A stretch of 64,000 bases of DNA from Arion vulgaris (lineage: Eukaryota; Mollusca; Gastropoda; Stylommatophora; Arionidae): contig CM036756.1 of the NCBI GenBank assembly GCA_020796225.1, positions 45,363,363-45,427,362 on the forward strand, in the 5' to 3' direction. Positions within the stretch are counted from its first letter, which is position 1; every line of letters starts with the position of its first letter. Shown in pieces: positions 42,276 to 53,560 of this stretch. The position numbers and the translations under genes are program-made. The notes below the pieces were generated by a model. It did no database searches. It was not told where the DNA came from and saw nothing but the letters and a program-made list of their open reading frames with translations.

Positions 42276-43014
42276 ATTATTATGATAATTGATGTAACAA
42301 AAATCAACTTACCATCAGGCCACAGTTGAAACCGGAACTGATAGTACTCCTCATCGGCACTATATTCAACAGTCTCCACTCTTTGTCTCCCTCCGCGATG
42401 ACCTACATTCTCTACTTCTGACCAATGAACATTAGCTCTCCCAAAAAAAGTGATGCGTACACCTGTAAAACAAAAATATACAACATTTATAGAACAAATC
42501 TCTATACATTTAGTTATCTTAATTATAAAACTAATTGTCTATTTGTGTGTTACAAGAAAAACCTGAGTACACCAAACTCTGAAATCAGGACATGTGTACA
42601 ACTTATTCCTGTAGAACTGTGTAGATCAATGCGATTATTATTAACTTTCTACGTGTTGTCTTTATCGAGTTATGAAATAGTTAAATTGCTTAATTAATCA
42701 ATGTAAACATTTCATAGCGTGTTCAGTCATCCTTTACACTAGGTCATTGAACATGCGCAGCGATAAGCGGAGAAAAACGTAGTTTCGACATTTGTGAACG
42801 TTGAATATCAATTAACAAATTTAAAAAAAACACAATTTGTTCGCTTACGAAAACACGAGACTAATTAACTTTTTCGTTTTTTTATATTCTGCAAATATCA
42901 AATTCGTTTACATAAAAAAAAAAAGCCATACATAGGAATACGTGATTTCTCAATTTAAAAAAGTATATGAACCAGTTTCATACCATGGAGTACCATGGGA
43001 TATATTTGTGAATA
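42276..43014. other. No recognised feature
   Basis: AT-rich sequence with A and T runs. A 90-codon plus-strand frame at 42425-42697 has no recognisable motif and is not supported. Confidence 0.4.
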
Positions 43015-43015
43015 T

Positions 43016-43205
43016 TGGGGGCCTCCATGACGAAGTGGTTAAGCCTGTCGGTTCTGAAGGTTCCGTGTTCGAATCCGGACCGAATCACATGTGTAATGTT
43101 TTCATGAGATCCCAATAATTTTTGCCGGAGTTAAGAAGTTGGTGCTTTGTGAAACACTCTAAACAGATTGTGTGCCATTTCTGTTGACATGGACAGAGTC
43201 ACTTT
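43016..43205 (+). mobile_element. SINE-A, unexpanded copy
   Basis: A-box-like CATGACGAAGTGGTTAAGCC and B box GTGTTCGAATCCGGACC are followed by TGCCGGAGTTAAGAAGTTGG, GTGCTTTGTG and GCCATTTCTGTTGACA, aligning to the SINE-A body. There is a single A-box unit. Confidence 0.8.
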
Positions 43206-43221
43206 GAATTCGGTCTCTATG

Positions 43222-43480
43222 AATTCAGACATGGTCATGGCGCATAATGTGGCGCCCCTGACTGTTTTTGTGTGAAACCTTGCTTGTCTTATCACCAGTG
43301 TCAATGGTGTCCCTATATGAATCGGTCCCTCTCTGCAAATGTCACCTGCCAAGTGTATTGTACAAAGCTCATGTAAGATACGCATGAACGACGAGGTCTG
43401 GGTCCTCAAATGACGATCATCAGAACACAAGCCAAACGACTTGACCAGTTTGCCAAAGAGACTACCTCAACCTAGAATAG
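43222..43480 (+). repeat. Dispersed repeat Y
   Basis: TGAATTCAGACATGGTCATG through TTGTCTTATCACCAGTGTC aligns to 15.80-15.90 kb. It directly follows a SINE-A. A 99-codon minus-strand frame overlaps it but has no recognisable domain. Confidence 0.5.
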
Positions 43481-43649
43481 ATGAGATTCAACTATTTCTT
43501 TTAAAGTTTCGACACAAATTGCTGTTAAAAAAGGCGGATTTTAAAATCTTTGCAAATTAAACCTGTCTTTATTTCTTTCTTTCTTGCTATCTAAATTGGT
43601 TTATCTCGGCAGTAGCTGGATACTCATTGAGAGCTATGGAATGAATATT

Positions 43650-43955
43650 TTAAGCAAACGAACATCGGCAACAGATATGTTCATGTTCAAGTTTAGCATG
43701 TAGAAGAACTCAAGACAGATACAAATAAAAAAGAGTAGGCAGCAAAGTCACTCTACGGGCTAAGTTCATTAAACAGATACAAATACAAATTCTTGAAAAT
43801 TGTTTTACCATTTTAAAAATTACATCGGGGACCTTCGTTGGTGCTAAAGAGTTCATGTACTGCCGATGAGCTCTTTCTGTGTAAGAAGGAGATAGGAGCA
43901 CACATAATTATTCACCAAAGTATAATGATGATGCTCCATTCAATTACTCAATATT
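43650..43955 (+). mobile_element. SINE-B, 5'-truncated and diverged
   Basis: AGAGTAGGCAGCAAAG, TTACATCGGGGACCTTCGT, GTGTAAGAAGGAGATAGGAG and ATTCACCAAAGTATAATGAT follow the SINE-B body order. The tail is short. Confidence 0.75.
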
Positions 43956-43984
43956 ATATAAGACTTTAAGAATGTTGTCTTTGT

Positions 43985-44205
43985 CTCATGTTCTGAAGGT
44001 CGTAGGTTCGAATCTGGACTGTGATATTCTGTTCACGGGTGTATTTTGTCAAAGACCCCTAGGATTATTACCGACGCTACGGAGTTCGTGCTTTGTGCAA
44101 TAGCATCTAGACATAGCGTGCCATTTTTAGGAGAGCGACCAAGTCATATGGAGTAAAACCCGTTGCAATGAATTCAATACTTCGGCTTTCGGCCCCTCAT
44201 CCCGA
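43985..44205 (+). mobile_element. SINE-A, copy lacking most of its A box
   Basis: TCTGAAGGTCGTAGGTTCGA (B box) is followed by TACGGAGTTCGTGCTTTGTG, GTGCCATTTTTAGGAGAG, CATATGGAGTAAAACCCG and CTTCGGCTTTCGG. The left half of the tRNA-like head is diverged or missing. Confidence 0.8.
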
Positions 44206-44534
44206 CCATTTCCCTTGAAAATCCCGTAAATTTTAAAATACAAAGTACGATAATTTTAGAGAATGTTAGCAAGACTTGAGGTTTACAGAAGTAATTTACT
44301 TTGTTTACATACACCTGAGTAATGCTTTCACTAAAGTGTGAATACACACAGAGGACTAATCTAAATTTAATTAACTAGGCTTCAAAATTGTTTGAAATCT
44401 GGCAAATTTATGCTGATTAGGAACCCTTGAAAGATTCAGATTTGGAATTCTGAAAATCATTAGGAAAGATTTGTTAGGAAAGTCGCTGAAGGACATAGAC
44501 ATATTTTGTAATCTACCTGGGTAATTTATTGAAG

Positions 44535-44625
44535 CAAAATGATGCTGAAACTTTTATAGACCTTCTTAAAAAACGAAGACAAGGAATTTGGACATCTTAA
44601 AAGATTTGAACATTGCGTAACACTG
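44535..44625 (+). pseudogene. LINE-W fragment leading into the 35/43-bp array
   Basis: Across one slip the frame reads L-D-I-L-K-D-L-N-I-A and then H-W-L-I-D-N-I-M-S-R-K-Q. This parallels D-V-L-K-E-L-N-V at 15.25 kb in a LINE-W tail. The second block is the first array unit. Confidence 0.5.
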
Positions 44626-45966
44626 GCTCATAGACAACATCATGTCACGGAAACAGTGAGGAACATTGGGTCATAGACAACATCATGTCTCGGAAACAGT
44701 GAGTAACATTGACAACATCATGTCTCGGAAACAGTGAGGAACATTGACTCATAGACAACATCATGTCTCGGAAACAGTGAGTAACATTGACAACATCATG
44801 TCTCGGAAACAGTGAGTAACATTGACTCATAGACAACATCATGTCTCGGAAACAGTGAGGAACATTGACTCATAGACAACATCATGTCTCGGAACAGTGA
44901 GGAACATTGGTCATAGACAACATCATGTCTCGGAAACAGTGAGGAACATTGCATAGACACATCATGTCTCGGAAACAGTGAGTAACATTGGCGCATAGAC
45001 AACATCATGTCTCGGAAACAGTGAGTAACATTGACAACATCATGTCTCGGAAACAGTGAGTAACATTGCCATAGACAACATCATGTCTCGGAACAGTGAG
45101 TAACATTGACAACATCATGTCTCGGAAGCAGTGAGTAACATTGAGTCATAGACAAATCATGTCTCGGAAACAGTGAGTAACATTGACAACATCATGTCTC
45201 GGAAACAGTGAGGAACATTGGGTCATAGACAACATCATGTCTCGAAACAGTGAGTAACATTGACAACATCATGTCTCGAAACAGTGAGAACATTGACTCA
45301 TAGACAACATCATGTCTCGGAAGCAGTGAGTAACATTGGCAACATCATGTCTCGGAAACAGTGAGTAACATTGACTCATAGACAACATCATGTCTCGGAA
45401 ACAGTGAGTAACATTGACTCATAGACAACATCATGTCTCGGAAACAGTGAGGAACATTGACTCATAGACAACATCATGTCTCGGAAACAGTGAGTAACAT
45501 TGACAACATCATGTCTCGGAAACAGTGAGTAACATTGACTCATAGACAACATCATGTCTCGGAAGCAGTGAGTAACATTGACAACATCATGTCTCGGAAA
45601 CAGTGAGGAACATTGACTCATAGACAACATCATGTCTCGGAAGCAGGAGTAACATTGTCTCATAGACAACATCATGTCTCGGAAGCAGTGAGTAACATTG
45701 GCTCATAGACAACATCATGTCTCGGAAGCAGTGAGTAACATTGGCTCAAGACAATCATGTCTCGGAAGCAGTGAGTAACATTGACTCATAGACAACATCA
45801 TGTCTCGGAACAGTGAGTAACATTGGCCATAGACAACATCATGTCTCGGTCAGTGAGTAACATTGGCTCATAGACAACATCATGTCTCGGAAGTAGTGAG
45901 AACATTGGCTCATAGACAACATCATGTCTCGAGCAGTGAGTAACATTGCTCATAGACAAATCATGT
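44626..45966 (+). repeat. 43-bp and 35-bp minisatellite, about 33 units, from LINE coding sequence
   Basis: Units hold CATAGACAACATCATGTCTC and GGAAACAGTGAGTAACATTG; the 35-bp form lacks ACTCATAG. The unit translates in the LINE frame as L-I-D-N-I-M-S-R-K-Q. LINE sequence continues on both sides. Confidence 0.95.
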
Positions 45967-46164
45967 CTGAAACTGAAATGTCGCAGTCTTTTTATAGAAC
46001 AGTAGCGGAGGGGACGATTTCTGGAAGACGAATGAGGGACACTGAGAGGAAGACGATATTAAAAAAACATTTAATATGAAGATGTGATGGAGAGAACTGG
46101 CTATGGTCGAGTCTTGTAAGAGCAGTTATGAGAGAAATGTTCTGAAAAGGAAATCTATTTGAAA
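45967..46164 (+). pseudogene. LINE-W C-terminal fragment, right of the array
   Basis: The frame reads Y-R-T-V-A-E-G-T-I-S-G-R-R-M-R-D-T-E-R-K-T-I-L. This is the G-R-R-x-R-G tail motif that normally follows the block expanded in the array. Stops follow. Confidence 0.55.
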
Positions 46165-46371
46165 TCATAAATAGGTAGCTAAGCAACAGATAACAGATTT
46201 CAGGATCATGTATTCAAGCTGACCAAGAACCATCCCATTCTCAGTAGTGGCCATGCAAACAGGCTGCATCACTGCAGTTTAATTAGAAAAATAGAAAAGG
46301 ATGATAAGACAAAAACCAAACGCTTCCAGAAACTCGTATTGAAAACGTATATGTCGAGACTATAAAAAAAA

Positions 46372-48918
46372 CACACACAGTGCAGTGTCTCTGTAAATGT
46401 CACTTTTCTTCACTTAAGACACACAGATAGTGCAGTGTCTATGTGAATGTCACTTTTCTTCACTTAAGACACACAGATAGTGCAGTGTCTATGTAAATGT
46501 CACTTTTCTTCACTTAAGACACACAGATAGTGCAGTGTCTATGTGAATGTCACTTTTCTTCACTTAAGACACACAGATAGTGCAGTGTCTATGTGAATGT
46601 CACTTTTCTTCACTTAAGACACACAGATAGTGCAGTGTCTATGTGAATGTCACTTTTCTTCACTTAAAACACACAGATAGTGCAGTGTCTATGTGAATGT
46701 CACTTTTCTTCACTTAAGACACACAGATAGTGCAGTGTCTATGTGAATGTCACTTTTCTTCACTTAAGACACACAGATAGTGCAGTGTCTATGTGAATGT
46801 CACTTTTCTTCACTTAAGACACACAGACAGTGCAGTGTCTATGTGAATGTCACTTTTCTTCACTTAAGACACACAGACAGTGCAGTGTCTATGTGAATGT
46901 CACTTTTCTTCACTTAAGACACACAGATAGTGCAGTGTCTATGTGAATGTCACTTTTCTTCACTTAAGACACACAGATAGTGCAATGTCTATGTGAATGT
47001 CACTTTTCTTCACTTAAGACACACAGAAAGTGCAGTGTCTATGTGAATGTCACTTTTCTTCACTTAAGACACACAGATAGTGCAGTGTCTATGTGAATGT
47101 CACTTTTCTTCACTTAAGACACACAGATAGTGCAGTGTCTATGTGAATGTCACTTTTCTTCACTTAAGACACACAGATAGTGCAGTGTCTATGTGAATGT
47201 CACTTTTCTTCACTTAAGACACACAGATAGTGCAGTGTCTATGTGAATGTCACTTTTCTTCACTTAAGACACACAGATAGTGCAGTGTCTATGTGAATGT
47301 CACTTTTCTTCACTTAAGACACACAGACAGTGCAGTGTCTATGTGAATGTCACTTTTCTTCACTTAAGACACACAGACAGTGCAGTGTCTATGTGAATGT
47401 CACTTTTCTTCACTTAAGACACACAGACAGTGCAGTGTCTATGTGAATGTCACTTTTCTTCACTTAAGACACACAGATAGTGCAGTGTCTATGTGAATGT
47501 CACTTTTCTTCACTTAAGACACACAGATAGTGCAGTGTCTATGTGAATGTCACTTTTCTTCACTTAAGACACACAGATAGTGCAGTGTCTATGTGAATGT
47601 CACTTTTCTTCACTTAAAACACACAGATAGTGCAGTGTCTATGTGAATGTCACTTTTCTTCACTTAAGACACACAGATAGTGCAGTGTCTATGTGAATGT
47701 CACTTTTCTTCACTTAAGACACACAGATAGTGCAGTGTCTATGTGAATGTCACTTTTCTTCACTTAAGACACACAGATAGTGCAGTGTCTATGTGAATGT
47801 CACTTTTCTTCACTTAAGACACACAGATAGTGCAGTGTCTATGTGAATGTCACTTTTCTTCACTTAAGACACACAGATAGTGCAGTGTCTATGTGAATGT
47901 CACTTTTCTTCACTTAAGACACACAGATAGTGCAGTGTCTATGTGAATGTCACTTTTCTTCACTTAAGACACACGACAGTGCAGTGTCTATGTGAATGTC
48001 ACTTTTCTTACTTAAGACACACAGACAGTGCAGTGTCTATGTGAATGTCACTTTTCTTCACTTAAGACACACAGACAGTGCAGTGTCTATGTGAATGTCA
48101 CTTTTCTTCACTTAAGACACACAGATAGTGCAGTGTCTATGTGAATGTCACTTTTCTTCACTTAAGACACACAGATAGTGCAGTGTCTATGTGAATGTCA
48201 CTTTTCTTCACTTAAGACACACAGATAGTGCAGTGTCTATGTGAATGTCACTTTTCTTCACTTAAGACACACAGATAGTGCAGTGTCTATGTGAATGTCA
48301 CTTTTCTTCACTTAAGACACACAGATAGTGCAGTGTCTATGTGAATGTCACTTTTCTTCACTTAAGACACACAGATAGTGCAGTGTCTATGTGAATGTCA
48401 CTTTTCTTCACTTAAGACACACAGAAAGTGCAGTGTCTATGTGAATGTCACTTTTCTTCACTTAAGACACACAGACAGTGCAGTGTCTATGTGAATGTCA
48501 CTTTTCTTCACTTAAGACACACAGATAGTGCAGTGTCTATGTGAATGTCACTTTTCTTCACTTAAGACACACAGATAGTGCAGTGTCTATGTGAATGTCA
48601 CTTTTCTTCACTTAAGACACACAGATAGTGCAGTGTCTATGTGAATGTCACTTTTCTTCACTTAAGACACACAGATAGTGCAGTGTCTATGTAAATGTCA
48701 CTTTTCTTCACTTAAGACACACAGATAGTGCAGTGTCTATGTGAATGTCACTTTTCTTCACTTAAGACACACAGATAGTGCAGTGTCTATGTGAATGTCA
48801 CTTTTCTTCACTTAAGACACACAGATAGTGCAATGTCTATGTGAATGTCACTTTTCTTCACTTAAGACACACAGATAGTGCAATGTCTCTGTAAATGTCA
48901 CTTTTCTTCACTTAAGAC
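46372..48918. repeat. 50-bp minisatellite, about 51 copies
   Basis: Units contain ACACACAGATAGTGCAGTGT and GTGAATGTCACTTTTCTTC, ending ACTTAAG. The array is highly uniform. GACAG replaces GATAG in clusters near 46.83, 47.33-47.47 and 48.0-48.08 kb. Origin not recognised. Confidence 0.98.
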
Positions 48919-48954
48919 ATGCCTTTTGATAACCAGTCCCTATTATGTAACCAT

Positions 48955-49257
48955 CATGGGGTATATGTGGCGTAGAGTTTATGTACTCGTCTCTGGTGTC
49001 CAAGTTACCAGGTTCGCTCCATCGTGGAGCCATCAGGATATTTTTTTAGAGATCCATGATCTCAGTGTAGGTGAAATCGAGTTCCTAGTTCTATCGGAGA
49101 CGAACGATAAAACGTAGGTACCGTGTTCAATTTGAGAACGTAAAAGAACCATTGACAGTTCAAAATCGAGAAGAGCAGAATGGAAAGTAGCACGCTGCCC
49201 GGGCAAAATTAATTAGAAAAGATTGAAAATAAAATTCCAACAAAAATATCTTGATTA
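48955..49257 (+). mobile_element. SINE-B, 3'-incomplete copy with intact head
   Basis: A-box-like TGTGGCGTAGAGTTTATG, B-box-like GGTTCGCTCCATCG (49011) and the body to TTCAAAATCGAGAAGAGCAG and AAAATTCCAACAAAAATATC are present. The right third (ACGGAGTTCGTG to the TCAA tail) is absent. Confidence 0.85.
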
Positions 49258-49339
49258 TGTGAGAATCTATCTATTTCTCCTGTAGCCCGACCGCGTTCTA
49301 TTTGCACACCAAGCATTGTTTTGGTCAAAGGATCTCAAA

Positions 49340-49810
49340 CCCCTGAATTTTCACCGCACTGGTCACTACCACAACCAACCTCTCTATCAGCGACCCAACT
49401 CTGCTCCTGATATGTCTTTCGGCGTCAGGGTATGTGAAGATTTCAGACCCGTCCCCTCGAGCGCGCCTCGTATATGGTGTTACCAATAGTCTACGACATT
49501 TCTGCCATATATCGTTTGTGTTGTTTATTTTTTCACCTTGGAATCAATATGACAGAATAGTAGTGCTGGTTGTGGTGGCGTACTGTTGACGAGAACCGTG
49601 CTACATAGCCCAACCATTTGGTTTGCTGTTTCTTAAGAGAACTTATCTAGCACTAGTATTGTTTTTACCATGTTTCTAAGAATCTCATTTTTGGTCTTGT
49701 CTCTCCTTGTTACTCTCGTATGTTTCCGCAGCAATTTCATTTCGATCGTTGTGTTTTTTTCTTCCATTTGCAGTGTTCAATTTTGGCAGTGCTAACACAT
49801 AGTTAAAATG
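49340..49810 (-). pseudogene. LINE-W C-terminal region
   Basis: The minus strand reads, with a stop and slips, E-M-K-L-L-R-K-H-T-R-V-T-R-R-D-K-T-K-N-E, K-Q-Q-T-K-W-L-G-Y-V-A-R-F and further residues to about 49340. The order L-R-R-x-x-G-V-T-R-x-D then W-x-G-H is that of a LINE tail. Confidence 0.6.
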
Positions 49811-49982
49811 AAGATTGTATTGCATAAATCTTTTTGTGTGTAAAAAAGATCATTTAGCCGATGATTTGTCTTGCATTTTACATTTTGGTTTATTTTGTTA
49901 TTGATTCTTCCACCTGCTCATGTAATTTTGATATATATACCGCTTTCTAAATAATCATGTTGACAGATTTTACAAATATCAT
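49811..49982. other. AT-rich spacer
   Basis: T-rich sequence with nothing recognised. Confidence 0.4.
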
Positions 49983-50480
49983 GTAGAGAGAGTTGTATCA
50001 ATATCATATTGAGAAAGTTGTATCAATATCATATTGAAAATTAGGTATCAATATCATATAGAGAAAGTTGTATCAATATCATATAGAGAGAGTTGTATCA
50101 ATATCATATAGAGAAAGTTGTATCAATATCATATAGAGAGAGTTGTATCAATATCATATGAGAAAGTTGTATCAATATCATATAGAGAAAGTTGTATCAA
50201 TATCATATAGAGAAAGTTGTATCAATATCTTATAGAGAGAGTTGTATCAATATCATATAGAGAAAGTTGTATCAATATCATATAGAGAAAGTTGTATCAA
50301 TAGCATATAGAGAGAGTTGTATCAATATCTTATGAGAGAGTTGTATCAATATCTTATAGAAAGAGTTGTATCAATATCAAATAGAAAAAGTTGTATAAAT
50401 ATTAAATAGAAAAAGTTGAATCAATATCAAATAGAAAAAGTTGAATCAATATTAAATAGAAAAAGTTGTATAAATATCAT
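49983..50480. repeat. 25-bp tandem repeat, about 19 copies
   Basis: Units read GTTGTATCAATATCATATAG plus AGAAA. AAATAGAAAAA variants dominate the right end. Confidence 0.95.
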
Positions 50481-50800
50481 ATATCGTCATCATCAGGTGT
50501 CGTGCCGGCTGGCGTAGACGATCATCGATCTCCACAAATCTCTGTCTCTGGTGTTTGCTATCATTTCAGATGTTGACGCTCCTCCGTGCCGTGAAGTCAG
50601 GCTATGCAAAATGTGCTCTCTCTGTCTTTCTCTGTCTCTTCTCCCCTCGATTTTATCAGTTGTTACAATGTCTTCTAAACCTCCTTTCATCATCACATGC
50701 TAGAAAAATAATGACTGCCTCTTTCTTATATTGATGATAAGCTTTTTCTGTGTCTTGGTCTCATTCAACGCCTTCATATCAGTCATTTTAGCAGTCCATA
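50481..50800 (-). pseudogene. LINE-W C-terminal region
   Basis: On the minus strand the frame reads L-N-E-T-K-T-Q-K-K-L-I-I-N-I-R-K-R-Q. After one stop comes a 67-codon open stretch with G-G-L-E-D-I-V-T-T-D-K-I-E-G-R-R, S-L-T-S-R-H-G, S-E-M-I-A-N-T-R-D-R-D-L-W-R-S-M-I and a terminal stop. The 3' end is CACCTGATGATGACGATAT. It is the best-kept example of this tail type here and matches the split copy at 34.7-35.3 kb. Confidence 0.8.
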
Positions 50801-50882
50801 TCAGTCATGTTAGCAGTCTTTCAGCGATTTTTCGTTCTGTTTGTTTAGTCATATTTATATTTTTTTCCTTGTTTATCTGGAA

Positions 50883-51010
50883 CTTAGTCAGTTGTATCCT
50901 TTTCTGAATACTTTCATTATCAGTGTACATCGCTCCTCCCCCTAGTCACTTGTATCGTTTCTGAATACTTTCATTATTAGTGTACATCGCTCCCCCGCCT
51001 CCTGCCCCTA
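50883..51010. repeat. About 60-bp tandem duplication
   Basis: CTGAATACTTTCATTA and AGTGTACATCGCTCC occur twice in the same order, probably inside decayed LINE sequence. Confidence 0.75.
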
Positions 51011-51084
51011 ACGTCGCTTCCACTTCTACAAGCAGCCCTTGTACGGATTGTGGGAATCGTTGGTATTATCTATTATTTCTTCAA

Positions 51085-51335
51085 TGATCTTCTTCTTCTT
51101 CAAAACTCCATATCGACCACTTGCTAACCACTTTGTGTGATTTGTATATGAGCCGAGCCTAAGAGCAATTGAACGTTGTGCCAGTTATGCACCTACAAGT
51201 AGGCCAGCACATCCGATTTCTGTGATGCTTGTTTATTTACTAGGGTAGATTCATTAGATACTATATTAGTCGCAGTGATGCTATTCTTTGCTTCCATTGA
51301 GGGCCCCGCCGACCACCACCACACGGGAGTTTCAA
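51085..51335 (-). mobile_element. SINE-C
   Basis: The plus strand reads CTTCTTCTTCTTC, TATCGACCACTTGCTAACCA and GTTATGCACCTACAAGTAGG, ending near GGGCCCCGCCGACCACC. This is the reverse of the 34.9-kb copy. About 20 bases around the GTAAGAGGCGACT motif are lost. Confidence 0.85.
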
Positions 51336-51734
51336 GTATCTGAAACCGTCGCTTCTTCTACCAAAGATTTTGGGTTTGGATGTGAAAATAAAAACTAAAA
51401 TAAAAAACTGTTGGAACCAGATCAGTCGTGTATTGTGCCCGAGGAAGCACAGTCGCCATCATGTGTGCTAGTTAAAAACCCGAACTAGAACGAGAAGTTA
51501 TGCATGGGCTGATGACAGATGGTAACACGATTTCTTATCTGATCTTGCGTCATGGTTTATAGAATGAGATTTGCAGGTATCTAATGTATTTGTTATTTCT
51601 CTGCTAGAATGTTGTGGCACGATCCTATTGAAAAGTAGTATTTTTGTCCTATTTCTTTTACAGGAAGACAACACATTTGAACTCATCATCTCATGAACAT
51701 GGACAACATGATAGTTGTTAGATGAAGTCGTAGG
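51336..51734. other. No recognised feature
   Basis: Mixed sequence between SINE-C and a LINE fragment. The small minus-strand frame here has no known motif. Confidence 0.35.
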
Positions 51735-52070
51735 CCGTCCATAACGAGTGTCGTCATCTGTTTACTGTCGTCTATCACTTCACCTTTCAACTCCCAACGA
51801 AGCACAGGTCTTCAACAAACGTCTTCCAGCTCTTCCTCTCTCCTGCCATCCCTTTCAATTCTTTTCATATTTTACCTATCCTTTTAATATCAGTCTCCAG
51901 CTCACTTCTCCAGGTATGTCTAGACCTTCCCTGCTCCTCTTTCCTGCGGGTTCAAAACATTGCCTGTCTTCCAATGCTTCCTGTCGATGTTTTCAATGTG
52001 TGTTCTGTCGTCTATCATTAACTCGTCGAAATAATTCGAAAGTAATGCTGCGACTCTTACACTGATTCTC
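51735..52070 (-). pseudogene. LINE-W C-terminal region
   Basis: The minus strand reads N-P-Q-E-R-G-A-G-K-V, then R-S-R-H-T-W-R-S-E-L-E-T-D-I-K-R-I-G-K-I, E-L-K-G-M-A and L-L-K-T-C-A-S-L-G. This corresponds to the G-R-P-x-x-T-W-R tail with its following helix in many animal LINEs. The stop and frameshift pattern shows decay. Confidence 0.6.
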
Positions 52071-52084
52071 ATAAAATTGTTTTA

Positions 52085-52310
52085 ACACTTTTACCATCAT
52101 CATCATTGCACTACGGTAAGTAACAATGACTGCTCCGATATTTTTCTTGCACAGAAACATCTGAGCGGCGGTTCTTGAAGTCCGTAGCATCAGCGAGGGT
52201 CCCGGATGTAATTTAGAAGATGGTGAAGATATATACAAGAATTTTATTTCCAATCTTTCTAATGAATTTTTCCTGGGCAGCGGCTTTCCAGCCTGCTCTT
52301 TTCAATTTGT
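52085..52310 (-). mobile_element. SINE-B, 5'-truncated copy
   Basis: On the plus strand CACTACGGTAAGTAACAATG, CTTGCACAGAAACATCTGAG, TCCGTAGCATCAGCGAGGGT and AAGATGGTGAAGATAT match the reverse complement of the SINE-B right half. It ends at GCAGCGGCTTTCCAGCCTGCTCTT. Confidence 0.8.
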
Positions 52311-53560
52311 TTCAGTCTTGTGTTATTTATTTTGATACTGCATTGTGGTGTTTCTTGTTTCTTCGAGATAACCATTACCTCTGTTTTCTTTATATTCATA
52401 TTTCATCCTTTCTTTAGACTTTGTCTCACTAATATGTCTTTCAATTGTTATTCCTGCTTTTTATACTATAGTTCATAGGGTCCAACTTCACTGCAACGGG
52501 TCACCCCATAATTGCTTCGTTCCTGTGCCAAAGAAAATCACACGAAATGCTAACAACTGTATCCTGTGAGGGGACAAATTCCAGAATGAAACAGCCGTGC
52601 CGCCACAAAAAGCAACCTGCACCGCATAAATGTATACGGCGTCGCTAAAGTGTCAACACAAAACTGTTCATCACTTGAATTGCAATTCATGTGAAGGAAC
52701 ATCAATCACGACAAAATCCAGCTTTCTGCACACGCAAAACACTGCATGCGGCAGATTGAGTTGGTTCGTCATAACCGCTGTCCTCAATTTTCTGAAAAGC
52801 CACAACAAACGCACCTTTTCGACTATATGTCACATGATGTTTTCAATGTATCGGTTGAACAGTTCTAGTGAGAGTACGCATCCTTGTCTTACTAAAAATT
52901 GTATATCCTGATAGTTTCAACAATGATTCTCTAGTCTGATGGCTGCGCTTTATTACCAAAACACATTCTTGAGCAGTCTCAGATCTTTCACATAAATATG
53001 TATACTGTCTAACATGCTAATTATTTCTCTATGTTTTACTTTATCGAAAGCTTTAGGGTAGTCTATGAAACATAGGTACAAGTCCAACTTCATTTCTATT
53101 GATCTTTCTATTATTGTTCTTATTGTATATATTGTGTTGTTTGTTCCTCTGCGTTCAACAAAGCCACATGGTCCTTTCTTAACTTCTGGTCTTACTTTGT
53201 TTTTTACCCTTCTCATAATAATACTGAAAAGTAATGTTGTTACGTGCATTATAAAACTGATTGTGCGGTGTTCTTTGCATTCTATCGTTCCTACTTTCTT
53301 TGGCAATGATATAAAAATGGATTGTTATAAATCTGTAGCTACATATATCCGGTGTTGTAATATCATTAAATAATTTTGTTAAATGCCTACATCCAATTCT
53401 CCTGTTGCTTCTATTTCTTCTGTTGCTTCTATTTCTTCTGTTGCTTCTATTTCTTCTGTTGCTTCTATTTCTCCTGTTGCTTCTATTTCTTCTGTTGCTT
53501 CTATTTCTTCTGTTGTTATATTGTCTGGACCCGGGTTTGGCCTTTTTCGTATGTCTTATG
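52311..53560 (-). pseudogene. LINE-W reverse transcriptase, decayed, with two in-place repeat expansions
   Basis: The minus strand reads from right to left. It starts with E-V-I-N-D-I-R-H (53560) and G-P-D-N-I-T-T-E-E-I-E-A (about 53530), the latter expanded in tandem, then L-F-N-D-I. The 118-codon open stretch at 52953-53306 has P-K-K-V-G-T-I-E-C-K-E-H-R-T-I-S-F, K-K-G-P-C-G-F-V-E-R-R-G-T and the motif A block Y-L-C-F-I-D-Y-P-K-A-F-D-K-V. It ends in K-D-L-R-L-L-K. Motif A supplies the first catalytic Asp. The C motif (Y-A-D-D) is not recognisable in the decayed remainder toward 52310. Several frameshifts confirm loss of function. Confidence 0.85.
53396..53515 (-). repeat. 18-bp tandem repeat, 6-7 copies, in frame within LINE RT
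   Basis: The plus-strand unit is TCTGTTGCTTCTATTTCT. On the minus strand it encodes T-E-E-I-E-A, and it sits exactly where the conserved N-I-T-T-E-E-I-E-A motif of the RT is expected. The 18-bp length keeps the frame. Confidence 0.85.

Noticed and set aside
42425..42697. Plus-strand 90-codon frame with several cysteines
   Set aside because: No recognisable motif or coding context in AT-rich DNA.
51748..52065. 105-codon plus-strand frame as a gene
   Set aside because: The opposite strand reads as a known LINE tail (T-W-R-S-E-L-E), so the plus frame is a shadow.
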